Source: Methylohalobius sp964654415
GTDB lineage: Bacteria > Pseudomonadota > Gammaproteobacteria > Methylococcales > Methylothermaceae
DNA length: 64,000 nt
Direction of reading: 5' to 3'
NCBI GenBank assembly: GCA_964654415.1
Contig: CAZZIP010000002.1
Span: 62,001 to 126,000 of the forward strand
How positions within the stretch are numbered: position 1 is the first letter of the stretch; the number at the start of each line of letters is the position of its first letter. The notes beneath the pieces were generated by a model that saw nothing but the letters and a program-made list of their open reading frames with translations, was not told where the DNA came from and made no database searches. Position numbers and translations under genes: made by a program. Below are positions 7,909-16,769 of the stretch, piece after piece.

Positions 7909-10143
7909 ATGGTATCTGTACTAATAGCGCTCATCACGGGGGGGGTCGTTTATCTAAGTGCGATCAAAGTCGATCTGCAAAACCAAGGTCTTTTGGCTTT
8001 ATTGGCTTTGATTCTTCTTTGGAGGGTGCGCAGATTGCCCCATTTGGGATTATGGCGCATTACCTTTCTCGTTCTGGCTGGATTTCTCAGTTTGCGCTAT
8101 CTGTTTTGGCGCACTTTCACCACTCTAGGATTTGACGATCCATTAAGCTTCATCGCTGCGCTCACGCTGTATAGCGCAGAATGCTATGGCATCAGTATGT
8201 GGTTTTTGAACGCGTTTACCAATGCCCGCCTGATCGTTCGCCCCACGCCGCCTCAGATTATGGATTGGCCAAGCGTAGACGTTTACGTCCCCACCTACAA
8301 CGAACCGGAAGAAATCGTCAAACTTACCCTAACTGCCGCTAAAGCCATAGATTATCCTCGGCATCTACTGAACGTATATCTGCTCGATGATGGGGCTACT
8401 TGGATCAGGCGCCACGCCTCAGATTTTGCTACCGCAAGAGCTGCTTGGGAGCGTTACGCCAGGCTTAAGGCCTTGTGCCAGCAGCTGGGCGTGCACTATC
8501 TGACGCGCGAAGACAACACCCACGCCAAAGCCGGTAACCTCAACGCGGCGCTCAAGCGCACCCAAGGGGAGCTGATTGCGGTGCTCGACTGCGATCACAT
8601 TCCCACAGTAGATTTCCTCAAAGAGACCGTGCCTTATTTTGCCGATTCCAGGCTGTTTTTGGTCCAGACGCCGCATTTTTTCGCCACCCCGGATCCAATC
8701 GAAAAGAATTTAAGACTATTTGACCGCATGCCTTCTGAGAACAGCATGTTTTATCAGGCGGTACAACTTGGTTTGGACTTCTGGAACGCTTCGTTCTTCT
8801 GCGGCTCGGCGGCGGTTCTGAGGCGCAAGGCACTTGAGGAAATCGGCGGATTTTCCGGGCAAACTGTCACCGAAGATGCTGAGACGGCCTTAAAACTCCA
8901 CGCCCGTGGCTGGCGTTCGATGTATCTGGCAAAGCCTCTGGCGGCGGGTCTCCAGCCTGAAACTTTTGTCAGCCTCGTGCGCCAAAGGATGCGCTGGGCG
9001 CAGGGCATGATCCAGTTGTTCCTGCTGCACAACCCGCTTTGCCAAAAGGGATTGAGCCTGGGCCAGCGCTTAGCCTACCTCAATTGCATGTGGTTTTGGT
9101 TTTTTCCCTTGGCGCGGGTAGTGTTTTTGCTCGCCCCGTCGGGATACCTGCTGTTTGGCCTTAAAATTTACGACGCAAGTCTTTCAGAAATCGCCATTTA
9201 TACCCTCCCTTATCTGATCGCTTTGATTTTGACCCAAGGGTATCTCTTTGGTCGGGTAAGGTGGGCCTTTATCTCGGAAATCTACGAGAGCATGCAGTCT
9301 TTTTTTTCGCTTAAGGCGGTGCTTTCCGTGTTGCGCAATCCCAAGGCGCCAAAGTTCGCTATTACGCCCAAGGGGGAAAATTTAACTGAGGATTTCATTT
9401 CTCCGTTGGCTGCTCCGTTTTACGCGTTGCTGGTTCTAATCCTGTTGGGGTTTGTTTTTGCCTTCTGGCGCTGGCATGTATTTCCAGGCGAGCGACCGAT
9501 GGTCCTCATCACTGGGTTTTGGAATCTGGCAAGCCTTTTGATCTTGGTTGCCGGCCTGGGAGCTTTGTACGAACGCCGGCAAAGGCGCCGCCATCCGCGT
9601 TTGCCGGCCGGCAATCTGCCGGCGCGCCTTGTGCTTGATGGTTTGAGCTTTCAGATTTTGCTCCGCGACGTCTCGGTCGGAGGGGCCGGCCTGAGCGGAG
9701 TGCCTACCCTTCTAGCTTTAGGAAAGCGTGGATATTTGTGCCTTGAGCACCCGGTTCTTAACCGCCCGTTTCGGATCAAAGTTGAAATCATCGATCAGCT
9801 CAAAGCCGAAAGCGTGGGCGTTCATTTCCTGCCTGCTTCGCTGGAAGAATATCGCGCCTTGGTCCTCTTGGTCTATGGCGACTCTAGGCGTTGGCAGACG
9901 ATCCTTGCCAACCGCCAGCGCGAAGTTGGCATCATGCGCGCTTTTTTGGTACTCGTGGCTTGCGCTTTCCGGCAGGCTGCAGAACACTTTGCCGCTTTAT
10001 GGGGGCTCGCTTTAAAGTGGAGGGAAACAAACCATGCGTCAATTCTTGAGCCTGGCGCTCGCTCTTACCCTGAGCTTAAGTCTCCAGGCCGACGAACTGT
10101 TGCTGCCTCTGGCGAAGCTGATGCACTCGCCGGGGCCGATTAA
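7909..10143 (+). CDS. bcsA: cellulose synthase catalytic subunit BcsA (UDP-forming)
   Basis: 744 aa, inner-membrane GT2 processive synthase that polymerises UDP-glucose and translocates the glucan. The catalytic signature is complete: DDG at 160-162, DCD at 227-229, TED at 321-323 and QRMRW at 359-363. TM helices lie in the first 110 residues and again at about 390-450 and 500-550. A C-terminal PilZ domain carries the c-di-GMP motifs RRHPR (560-564) and DVSVGG (587-592), so synthesis should be c-di-GMP-activated. No good ribosome-binding site precedes ATG 7909 and the true start is uncertain. The 3' end runs 110 bp into bcsB, giving an unusual C-terminal tail. Shorter at the N-terminus than the E. 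coli enzyme (about 870 aa). Confidence 0.95.
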   Translation: MVSVLIALITGGVVYLSAIKVDLQNQGLLALLALILLWRVRRLPHLGLWRITFLVLAGFLSLRYLFWRTFTTLGFDDPLSFIAALTLYSAECYGISMWFLNAFTNARLIVRPTPPQIMDWPSVDVYVPTYNEPEEIVKLTLTAAKAIDYPRHLLNVYLLDDGATWIRRHASDFATARAAWERYARLKALCQQLGVHYLTREDNTHAKAGNLNAALKRTQGELIAVLDCDHIPTVDFLKETVPYFADSRLFLVQTPHFFATPDPIEKNLRLFDRMPSENSMFYQAVQLGLDFWNASFFCGSAAVLRRKALEEIGGFSGQTVTEDAETALKLHARGWRSMYLAKPLAAGLQPETFVSLVRQRMRWAQGMIQLFLLHNPLCQKGLSLGQRLAYLNCMWFWFFPLARVVFLLAPSGYLLFGLKIYDASLSEIAIYTLPYLIALILTQGYLFGRVRWAFISEIYESMQSFFSLKAVLSVLRNPKAPKFAITPKGENLTEDFISPLAAPFYALLVLILLGFVFAFWRWHVFPGERPMVLITGFWNLASLLILVAGLGALYERRQRRRHPRLPAGNLPARLVLDGLSFQILLRDVSVGGAGLSGVPTLLALGKRGYLCLEHPVLNRPFRIKVEIIDQLKAESVGVHFLPASLEEYRALVLLVYGDSRRWQTILANRQREVGIMRAFLVLVACAFRQAAEHFAALWGLALKWRETNHASILEPGARSYPELKSPGRRTVAASGEADALAGAD

Positions 10144-12241
10144 GCTGCGCGATTTGGCCGACGAATATACCTTGAGCCTGCCTATTCCAGAGCGCTGGCA
10201 GGTCAAAAGCGCCGTGCTTGCCCTTGATTTCACGTACTCTAACGCCTTAGTGGCAAAAAGGTCGCAGCTTCGCGTTCAGGTCAACGGCATCACTGTCGCC
10301 CAGTGGCGTTTGGATCCCAAGACGGGACGGCGGATTGAAACCGTCCCCCTCCCGCCCGAGCTTTTGCTCTCCGGCTACAACGAACTGCGTTTTCTCGCTG
10401 CGCAGCATTACACCGAAGAGCAATGCGAAGCCAACACAGCTCCTGAGCTCTGGACCGAGATCGATCCGGTCAAGTCGCACCTTGTGCTTGCATACGAAAT
10501 GGCATCTCCCCCTTTAAGCCTTGCCCGGCTGACAGAAATCTTCGACAAAAAGCAGCCAGAAGCTAAAATCGCTTTGCTATTTCCCGATTTGGCTTTAGGC
10601 GAATCGGAGCTTGCCGTCGGCAGCCTGATTGCCCAAGGGATCGGACTTAGGCTGGAGTATGCGCCGTTTGGCTTTGCACTTGGGCGAGCCGAACCCAAGC
10701 CCAATATAGGGCCGATCCGCTTTGTCTTACCTAAAGACCAAGACAGCGTCTTGATCGGTACCCGCGAGCGCCTAGCGCCTTTGCTCGATCCCCAACTGGT
10801 GGAGCGCATCGGCGGCCCTTATCTTGGACTGTTCGCCGATCCGCAGGCGCCGGGACGGGTGCTGCTCATCGTCTCGGGCGAAAACGAAGACGAAGTCCGC
10901 CAAGCGGCGCTGGCCTTTGCCTTAATGGAATTTCCCTTGCCCGGCTCCCAGGAGACGGTAATAGCCAGCGTGGATTTTGAACCATTTCTGCCCTATCAGG
11001 CGCAGCCTGCGCTTTTGCCAAACCGTACCTATACCTTGGCCCAGTTGGGCTTTGCCACCGCTTCTCGGCAAGGTACCACCCCTTCGCCGTTTGAGATTGC
11101 GCTCTATTTTCCTCCGGATGCGTTTGCGCCCGAAGATGCCGAAGTGGTTTTCCTGCTGCATCTTGCCTACAATGCCGGCCTGCGCCAGGATTCTTTGCTC
11201 GAGATGCGCGTCAACGGCGTGTTCGAGCGCGCCATTCAGCTTCCCGAACCAGGCGGCGCCCACTACCGCGATTACCGCCTTAGCGTGCCGCTACGTACTT
11301 TCCGACCTGGGCGCAACTTGGTCAGTTTCCATCCGCTTTTAGTGCCGGCCATTTCTGGAGAGTGTTTGCTGTTTCAGACCGAACCGCTCAAAGTCACTTT
11401 GTACGACGACTCTCGCTTGACTCTACCGGCCTTTTCCCACGCTGCTCAGTTGCCGGACCTGGCGCTTTTAGCCAAAACCGGATTTCCCTATTCGGATTCT
11501 GGCGACGGCTCAGGAGTAAGGCTGTATCTGCTCGACCGCAGCCCGGATACGATTTTGGGCGCCTGGCAGTTGCTTGCCCAGCTTGCGCGCCTAAACGGTC
11601 TGCCACTACCCCAAGTCAAGCTGAGTTTTACCGAGCCAACCGAGCCTTTGGATTTGATCGTAGTCGGCGGTAAGGTAAAAACGCTTCCTAAACTGTTTCA
11701 AAGCGCCCCGATCCGGCTGGACGATCCTTTCAAGACTTTTCCCTATCCTGCGGGCTGGCAGGCGTCTGCCCCACGGCCTTGGTGGCAGGCCGTGTTTTCG
11801 ATCCGCCCTCCTGATCCAGACTTGCTTCTGCCGCGCCGGGTGACGATGAGACAGACTGGCGGCTTAGGGGATCTTACCGCAGTCGTGTCTTTCCGGCACC
11901 CGGCTTTCTCGAAGAAGCTGGTGACTGCCTGGTTGGCCGAAAGCGAAATCTATCCTGCGGTCCTGAGCCTGACTCGGCCGGAGCTGTGGTCGCAGATGCA
12001 GGGAGATCTGGTCCTCTGGCGCAAGGGTGCTCGAACCGTAAACTGGCAGGCAGCAGGCGAGCAATTTTACCGCGGCACCGCCGGTCCTTCCTTGCGCCTT
12101 ATCTTTCACTTTGCCCACTACCCGTGGCAGTGGTTGGCCGCCGTTCTGGTCGCTTGTCTTTCGTTGGCCTGGCTGATCCACCGCTTGCTTAAACGCTACA
12201 AGCTGCGCCATCATCCCGATGCCGAGGAAGTTGCCCCTTAG
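10034..12241 (+). CDS. bcsB: cellulose synthase periplasmic subunit BcsB
   Basis: 735 aa. Signal peptide at residues 1-18, a long periplasmic beta-rich region of repeated carbohydrate-binding-like and flavodoxin-like domains, and a single C-terminal TM anchor (about 705-728) that docks to BcsA. It guides the nascent glucan across the periplasm and is needed for BcsA activity. The start is secure: GTGGAGGG lies about 9 bp before ATG 10034, although this puts the start 110 bp inside bcsA. The 3' end overlaps bcsZ by 23 bp. Family match is by architecture and operon position; no enzymatic motif is expected. Confidence 0.92.
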   Translation: MRQFLSLALALTLSLSLQADELLLPLAKLMHSPGPIKLRDLADEYTLSLPIPERWQVKSAVLALDFTYSNALVAKRSQLRVQVNGITVAQWRLDPKTGRRIETVPLPPELLLSGYNELRFLAAQHYTEEQCEANTAPELWTEIDPVKSHLVLAYEMASPPLSLARLTEIFDKKQPEAKIALLFPDLALGESELAVGSLIAQGIGLRLEYAPFGFALGRAEPKPNIGPIRFVLPKDQDSVLIGTRERLAPLLDPQLVERIGGPYLGLFADPQAPGRVLLIVSGENEDEVRQAALAFALMEFPLPGSQETVIASVDFEPFLPYQAQPALLPNRTYTLAQLGFATASRQGTTPSPFEIALYFPPDAFAPEDAEVVFLLHLAYNAGLRQDSLLEMRVNGVFERAIQLPEPGGAHYRDYRLSVPLRTFRPGRNLVSFHPLLVPAISGECLLFQTEPLKVTLYDDSRLTLPAFSHAAQLPDLALLAKTGFPYSDSGDGSGVRLYLLDRSPDTILGAWQLLAQLARLNGLPLPQVKLSFTEPTEPLDLIVVGGKVKTLPKLFQSAPIRLDDPFKTFPYPAGWQASAPRPWWQAVFSIRPPDPDLLLPRRVTMRQTGGLGDLTAVVSFRHPAFSKKLVTAWLAESEIYPAVLSLTRPELWSQMQGDLVLWRKGARTVNWQAAGEQFYRGTAGPSLRLIFHFAHYPWQWLAAVLVACLSLAWLIHRLLKRYKLRHHPDAEEVAP

Positions 12242-13229
12242 CGTGTGGTTGCTGGTAATTCTTCTGACCGGCTGCGGTCCAAGCGCCCGCTTCAAAGGTT
12301 TGTGGCAGGATTACCAGGTGCGCTTCATCCAAGATGGACGGGTGATCGACACTGGAAACGGCAACATCTCCCACTCGGAAGGTCAGGGCTATGGCATGTT
12401 GTTAGCGGTTGCTGCCCAGGACCGCATCACGTTCGACCGGCTATGGCAGTGGACGCGCGCCAACCTGCAAGTGCGCCAAGACCACCTATTCATGTGGCGT
12501 CGCCGCCCGGGTATCCCGCTTGCTGAGGAAGACCCAAACACCGCCAGCGACGGCGATCTCCTCATCGCCTGGGCGCTGATCGAGGCGGCCAAAACCTGGC
12601 GGGATGAGGCGCTGACACAGACAGCAAGAGAAATTCTGGTTGACTTTAAACGCACTGTGATCCGCACTTGGCAGGGGCAGGTCGTGCTGTTACCTGGAGC
12701 TTTCGGCTTCGAACGCCAAGATGCTTTGATCCTTAATCTATCTTACTGGGTGTTTCCAGCATTTAGGCGCTTTGCCGTAGAGGACCCAGATCCGCTTTGG
12801 TCGGAGTTGATCGCAAGCGGCATCAAGCTTCTGGCCCAAGCGCGCTTTGGCGCCTTCAAGCTGCCGCCAGATTGGCTGGAGGCTGGGGAAACTTTAAAAC
12901 CTTGGCGCGAACGCTCGCCCAGGTTCGGTTATGACGCGGTGCGCATCCCACTGTATCTCATCTGGGGCGGCCATGATGATCCCAAACTCCTTGCGTCCTA
13001 TCTTGACTACTGGCAGGCGTTTTCCGGATTTATCCCACCTTGGATTGATCTAGCAAGCAACTGCCTTGGCGCTTATCAAGCTCCAGCGGGGATACGCGCT
13101 GTCGCTGCTTTGGCGCATTACAAGACCGGTCAAAGCTTCTGGTTTAAGCCACCACCGCTTTTAGACCAAGACTACTACTCCTCTACCTTAGTCTTGCTCA
13201 GCCATCTTGCTGCTCTCTCCAAACCATGA
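12219..13229 (+). CDS. bcsZ: cellulase BcsZ, GH8 endo-1,4-beta-glucanase
   Basis: 336 aa glycoside hydrolase family 8 enzyme of the cellulose operon, acting in the periplasm to trim or release stalled glucan. The acid catalyst is in SEGQGYGM (family signature) and the general base Asp in RFGYDAVRIP. The N-terminus has an apparent lipoprotein signal with the lipobox LLTGC, so it is probably membrane-anchored, whereas E. coli BcsZ is a soluble periplasmic protein. It overlaps bcsB by 23 bp and bcsC by 4 bp, so the four genes are tightly coupled. Confidence 0.93.
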   Translation: MPRKLPLSVWLLVILLTGCGPSARFKGLWQDYQVRFIQDGRVIDTGNGNISHSEGQGYGMLLAVAAQDRITFDRLWQWTRANLQVRQDHLFMWRRRPGIPLAEEDPNTASDGDLLIAWALIEAAKTWRDEALTQTAREILVDFKRTVIRTWQGQVVLLPGAFGFERQDALILNLSYWVFPAFRRFAVEDPDPLWSELIASGIKLLAQARFGAFKLPPDWLEAGETLKPWRERSPRFGYDAVRIPLYLIWGGHDDPKLLASYLDYWQAFSGFIPPWIDLASNCLGAYQAPAGIRAVAALAHYKTGQSFWFKPPPLLDQDYYSSTLVLLSHLAALSKP

Positions 13230-15628
13230 GATGTCTGGCTTGGATTTTAATCTTGACCCTTGCTTGGTCTGCACTGCTTAAAGCCGAGCCTCCTGACGAG
13301 CGCGTCCTCTGGCAATTGTTTCATGCGCAAAAGTATCGCTTGCTCAGACAGGCGATCGCTGAATACCAAAAACAATACCCGAACTGGCAGCCGCCCGCCG
13401 AGCTTATGCGTTGGCTGTCAGCGGTCCGCAAACGCGCGCCTGCACCTAGGCAAGCTGCGTTTGAGGCCGCTTTGCGCCGCGGCGATTATACTCAATTGCG
13501 AAAGCTAGCCAGGCGGTATCCCCAAACTTTAAGTTGCCAAACAGCCGACGTTCTCTTAGCCGTCGCTGCCGCATTTGCGCAAGGTGGAGACGAAGAAGCG
13601 GCTTTAGCCAAGTACCAGAAAGCCCTAAGTTGCCCAAACTTTCTTGCCAAAGACGTGCTCGACCAGGCCCTTTGGCAACTTACCCCGAAAGCATTTGCCA
13701 AGCTGCTCGATCTTGCTAAGGGGCGCCTTAGCGCTTTTGCCTATGAAGAGTTCGCTTATCAAAACGCAAGGCGCCAGGTCTTCTTCGACCTCCGGCGCCC
13801 CCAAGCCCATCTTAAGGTCGATGCCAAACTTCTGCGCCAGGCTGTCGCTCATCACGACCTAGATGCAATTTTAGCGATTTCCTGGGCATTGCACCGGCAA
13901 GGCGATTTCGCCCAAGCGCGTACCTGGTTTGCAACTGGCCTTGAGCTTGTCCCGTACCACGAGGGTTTAGCTTCTGGCTTGCTTCAAAGTTTGATTCAGC
14001 TTAAGCAGGAACAAGCTGTTTTGGAAGTAGGCGAGCGCTATCCTAAACTCCGTCCTCAGGTTGGTAGTTATCTCCTTGAACGAGCTTGGGAGCACTATCA
14101 GCAAGGCGACTACTCTTTGAGCCAGAAGCTGGCTGAGCAGGTGGTTAGACGGCTGCCAGAGGTTGAAGAAGCAAATTATCTTTTAGGGTGGTTAGCCTTT
14201 AGACGCGAAGACTACAAGCAGGCACAACGCATTTTCCAAGCCTTGTGTTCAGCTCACCCGGAACGGGAGGATTACGCTCACGCTTTGGTGATAAGTGCGC
14301 TTCAAGCAGGCGAAGATCCAGATCGTTTGGCCGAACGTTTCCCAGAAGTCGCCATCCAGCAAAAGCTTATCCCTTATCGCGCCCGCCGCGCTTATCAGCG
14401 CAAACAGTTCTTGCGCGCTTACTTGATTGATCCCCAGAATTTTGCCGAATACAATCGCCTGGTTGCCCCAGACTGGGGCATAGGCGCAATGGCCCGCCTC
14501 AAATCCGGGCAGGCAGGTTTGGACCGCCTCCACATGGCTGTGGCTCCATGGTATGGAGGAAGTTACCCTTTCCCTCCCGGCCGATTCGGCCTAAACCTCG
14601 GCCGCATCGAATTATCCAGCAACCGACTTAAGTCCTCCGGAATCCGAGCGCTTAGGGCAAGCAAGCACCCCTTGAACGAGGTCCAGCGCATCGCCCTGGC
14701 ACAAGAGCAAGCCCAACTCCAGCACACCCCTCCTCCGCACACTGCCGAAGCGGCCTGGCTGGAATTGACGTATCAGCATGAAGGCGAGCTCAATCCGTAC
14801 CTTCAGCTCGGCCTGACCCCGGTTGGCGCAGAGCTCTCACCGCGCCCGACGGCGCGCCTTGGGATCAGCGACTGGCTAGACGGCGCTGCCTGGCAATGGC
14901 GTTGGCAGGCGGAAGCCTACCGCCAGCCGATCCGCCAAAGCCTTTTAGCCTACACGGGGTGGGAGTTTTTCGGAAAGCGCTGGGGGCGCGTGCTGCGCAA
15001 CGGAGCAAAGTTTTCTGGCCTAGGACTCATTGGGCCTTTGGCGCTTTATCAAGCGATCGAGAGCGCGTTTATAGACGGCCAAAGCACCCAAGACAACTGG
15101 ATGGTCGGCTATACCCTGGCCGCGGGTTACAACCTGCCTTGGCCTAGGTTTTTTGATTATTTCAGCTTTGGCCTTTATTTCCATTTTATGCATTATGCCA
15201 ACAATCAAAACCACTTCCGCCTCGGCCATGGGGGGTATTTCAGCCCTCAGGCGTTTTATGCCGGCGGAGTGCAATTGGCCTTGCGCACCGAGGAGGGCAA
15301 ACGCTTCTTGCTCGAAAGCCGCTTGGCCTTAGGTATCCAGCACTTCCGCGAGGGGACGGCTCCTTGGTTTCCGCGCGGTTGCGCGAGCTCGCCGCTGTGC
15401 GATCTCAAGTTCCCCAAGAATCGGGAAACCAGCTTTGCCCCTGCCGGCGAGCTGCGTTTTGTCTTTCAGCTTCATCCGCATCTACAGCTGGTCGGCGGCG
15501 TCTATGCCCGACAAACTCAAGGCTGGCGCGAGGCGGGGGGAGGTCTTTTGATGCGCGTGTTGTTCGCTCCGGGGTCTTCGGTCCTCAACTCCGATTTGCC
15601 CGAGGCGCTGTTTGCCGCGATCGAGTGA
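13226..15628 (+). CDS. bcsC: cellulose exporter BcsC (TPR + outer-membrane barrel)
   Basis: 800 aa. Signal peptide (about 1-20), TPR-like helical repeats through about residue 400, and a C-terminal BcsC_C beta-barrel domain (about 480-790) with recognisable segments such as AWLELTYQHEGELNPYLQL and GNLPW-like aromatic strands around the FSFGLYFHFMHY region. The family is usually 1100-1300 aa, so the TPR scaffold is short here. It exports the glucan through the outer membrane. It starts in a 4-bp overlap with bcsZ and its last 44 bp overlap tail-to-tail with the choice-of-anchor A gene. No bcsQ, bcsD, bcsE, bcsF or bcsG accompanies the operon. Confidence 0.9.
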   Translation: MRCLAWILILTLAWSALLKAEPPDERVLWQLFHAQKYRLLRQAIAEYQKQYPNWQPPAELMRWLSAVRKRAPAPRQAAFEAALRRGDYTQLRKLARRYPQTLSCQTADVLLAVAAAFAQGGDEEAALAKYQKALSCPNFLAKDVLDQALWQLTPKAFAKLLDLAKGRLSAFAYEEFAYQNARRQVFFDLRRPQAHLKVDAKLLRQAVAHHDLDAILAISWALHRQGDFAQARTWFATGLELVPYHEGLASGLLQSLIQLKQEQAVLEVGERYPKLRPQVGSYLLERAWEHYQQGDYSLSQKLAEQVVRRLPEVEEANYLLGWLAFRREDYKQAQRIFQALCSAHPEREDYAHALVISALQAGEDPDRLAERFPEVAIQQKLIPYRARRAYQRKQFLRAYLIDPQNFAEYNRLVAPDWGIGAMARLKSGQAGLDRLHMAVAPWYGGSYPFPPGRFGLNLGRIELSSNRLKSSGIRALRASKHPLNEVQRIALAQEQAQLQHTPPPHTAEAAWLELTYQHEGELNPYLQLGLTPVGAELSPRPTARLGISDWLDGAAWQWRWQAEAYRQPIRQSLLAYTGWEFFGKRWGRVLRNGAKFSGLGLIGPLALYQAIESAFIDGQSTQDNWMVGYTLAAGYNLPWPRFFDYFSFGLYFHFMHYANNQNHFRLGHGGYFSPQAFYAGGVQLALRTEEGKRFLLESRLALGIQHFREGTAPWFPRGCASSPLCDLKFPKNRETSFAPAGELRFVFQLHPHLQLVGGVYARQTQGWREAGGGLLMRVLFAPGSSVLNSDLPEALFAAIE

Positions 15629-16565
15629 GCAGCCAGGCGAGTGGCAACAAAATCAGCCATAGAGTCTTGGGTTCGGAAATAAACGGATACCAATTGACCT
15701 GGCCGGTCGGCTGACTCGGCTGACCATGCAAAGATTTGGCAATCAATTGGCCGTCGATGTGGCCGTCGTAGAACACCACATCGGCCCAGGGTGCCAGAAT
15801 GCTACCCTTGACGCCGATGGCGTGGATAGTCAGCGCCTCAGTGGAGAAAAAGTTGAACAATACTCGCCGCGTAAAGCTGCCATCGTGGCGGAGGGTATCT
15901 GAGTTGTCGGGTACTCTCAGCCAGCTACCATCGACTTTACGGTAAAACCCAAAGCGGCTTAATTGGCCTGTGTTGCCGGCTACGTTGATGAGTACCGTCG
16001 AAGACAAGGGGACATCGAGATAAAACGTATCGGTACCTGCCAAAAGCTCGGTCGTCAAAGCAAAGACATTAAGGTGTGGGTCTTGGCCTTGCAGATACAA
16101 GCGCCAATTGACGCTGTCTCCTTCGATACGGATCTCGCCGTTGGCCGAAAGGCTGGCCCAGTTCAGGGAACGTGCGCGTATGTCCTGAGACAGCGCGGTG
16201 AAGTTCAAAGCCGATCCGAGCCGGGGCCGGCCGGTAGAAGTGGTTGGGTCTTGGTCGTAGAACCCGACGTGGGACAATTCGGCACTTGGACTGACGGCAT
16301 TGCCATGGTAGACGCGCCCGTGCTCAAACCGCAAGTGTCCGCCTGCGATCAAAGCATCGGTAAAATCGGCGCCTCTTCCAAGCTTCATCCCTACGGCATA
16401 ATGCTGCAAGGTGAGGTTGCCGCCAACGGCCAACCGCCCCTCTACGTCCGAATATTCTCCCTGCATGTCCTCGAACAAGAGCAGGTTAAAGTTTCCTCCA
16501 GGCCCTAGCGCGATGCTGAAAGCATCCAAAGTCACCAAGGCCAACCCTAATCCTAGCCACCGCAT
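15585..16565 (-). CDS. choice-of-anchor A family surface protein, PEP-CTERM-like tail
   Basis: 326 aa. After a signal peptide the region from about residue 20 has the choice-of-anchor A pattern (NFNLLLFEDMQGEYSDVEGR, then LAVGGNLTL), a beta-rich extracellular domain. The C-terminus is SEPKTLWLILLPLAWLLTR followed by basic residues: a PEP-CTERM-type sorting tail (short SEP motif, TM helix, Arg cluster), somewhat degenerate. Such proteins are normally sorted by an exosortase and are linked to exopolysaccharide matrices. It converges on bcsC with a 44-bp overlap, so a matrix role beside cellulose is attractive. No exosortase gene is present in the window. Confidence 0.75.
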   Translation of the reverse strand: MRWLGLGLALVTLDAFSIALGPGGNFNLLLFEDMQGEYSDVEGRLAVGGNLTLQHYAVGMKLGRGADFTDALIAGGHLRFEHGRVYHGNAVSPSAELSHVGFYDQDPTTSTGRPRLGSALNFTALSQDIRARSLNWASLSANGEIRIEGDSVNWRLYLQGQDPHLNVFALTTELLAGTDTFYLDVPLSSTVLINVAGNTGQLSRFGFYRKVDGSWLRVPDNSDTLRHDGSFTRRVLFNFFSTEALTIHAIGVKGSILAPWADVVFYDGHIDGQLIAKSLHGQPSQPTGQVNWYPFISEPKTLWLILLPLAWLLTRSRQTAPRANRS

Positions 16566-16666
16566 ATTTAGGCTTTTTGTTTAACCTGGGTTTAAGCATA
16601 GTTCAATATTGGAACCTAGGCGCCAAATAGCAGTCAGAATGGGTGGTAACTTTCCAGTTCTTTCCC

Positions 16667-16681
16667 TGGTGCGAAATTTGC
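16667..16681 (+). promoter_or_regulatory. sigma-54 (RpoN) promoter for prkA operon
   Basis: TGGTGCGAAATTTGC matches the -24/-12 consensus TGGCACG-N4-TTGC at 9 of 11 fixed positions, with the invariant GG and GC correctly spaced. Predicted start of transcription is about 16693, leaving an about 77-nt leader before ATG 16770 and its AAGGAGG site. In E. coli the orthologous yeaG operon is induced by NtrC on nitrogen starvation, which supports the call. No enhancer site was identified. Confidence 0.7.
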
Positions 16682-16769
16682 GTTAACCTGCCATTAGGCG
16701 CAAAGATAAGAGCACCACGGTTTTTAAATCCGTCTCATCGCCCAATATAGTTTTATTAAGGAGGAACCC

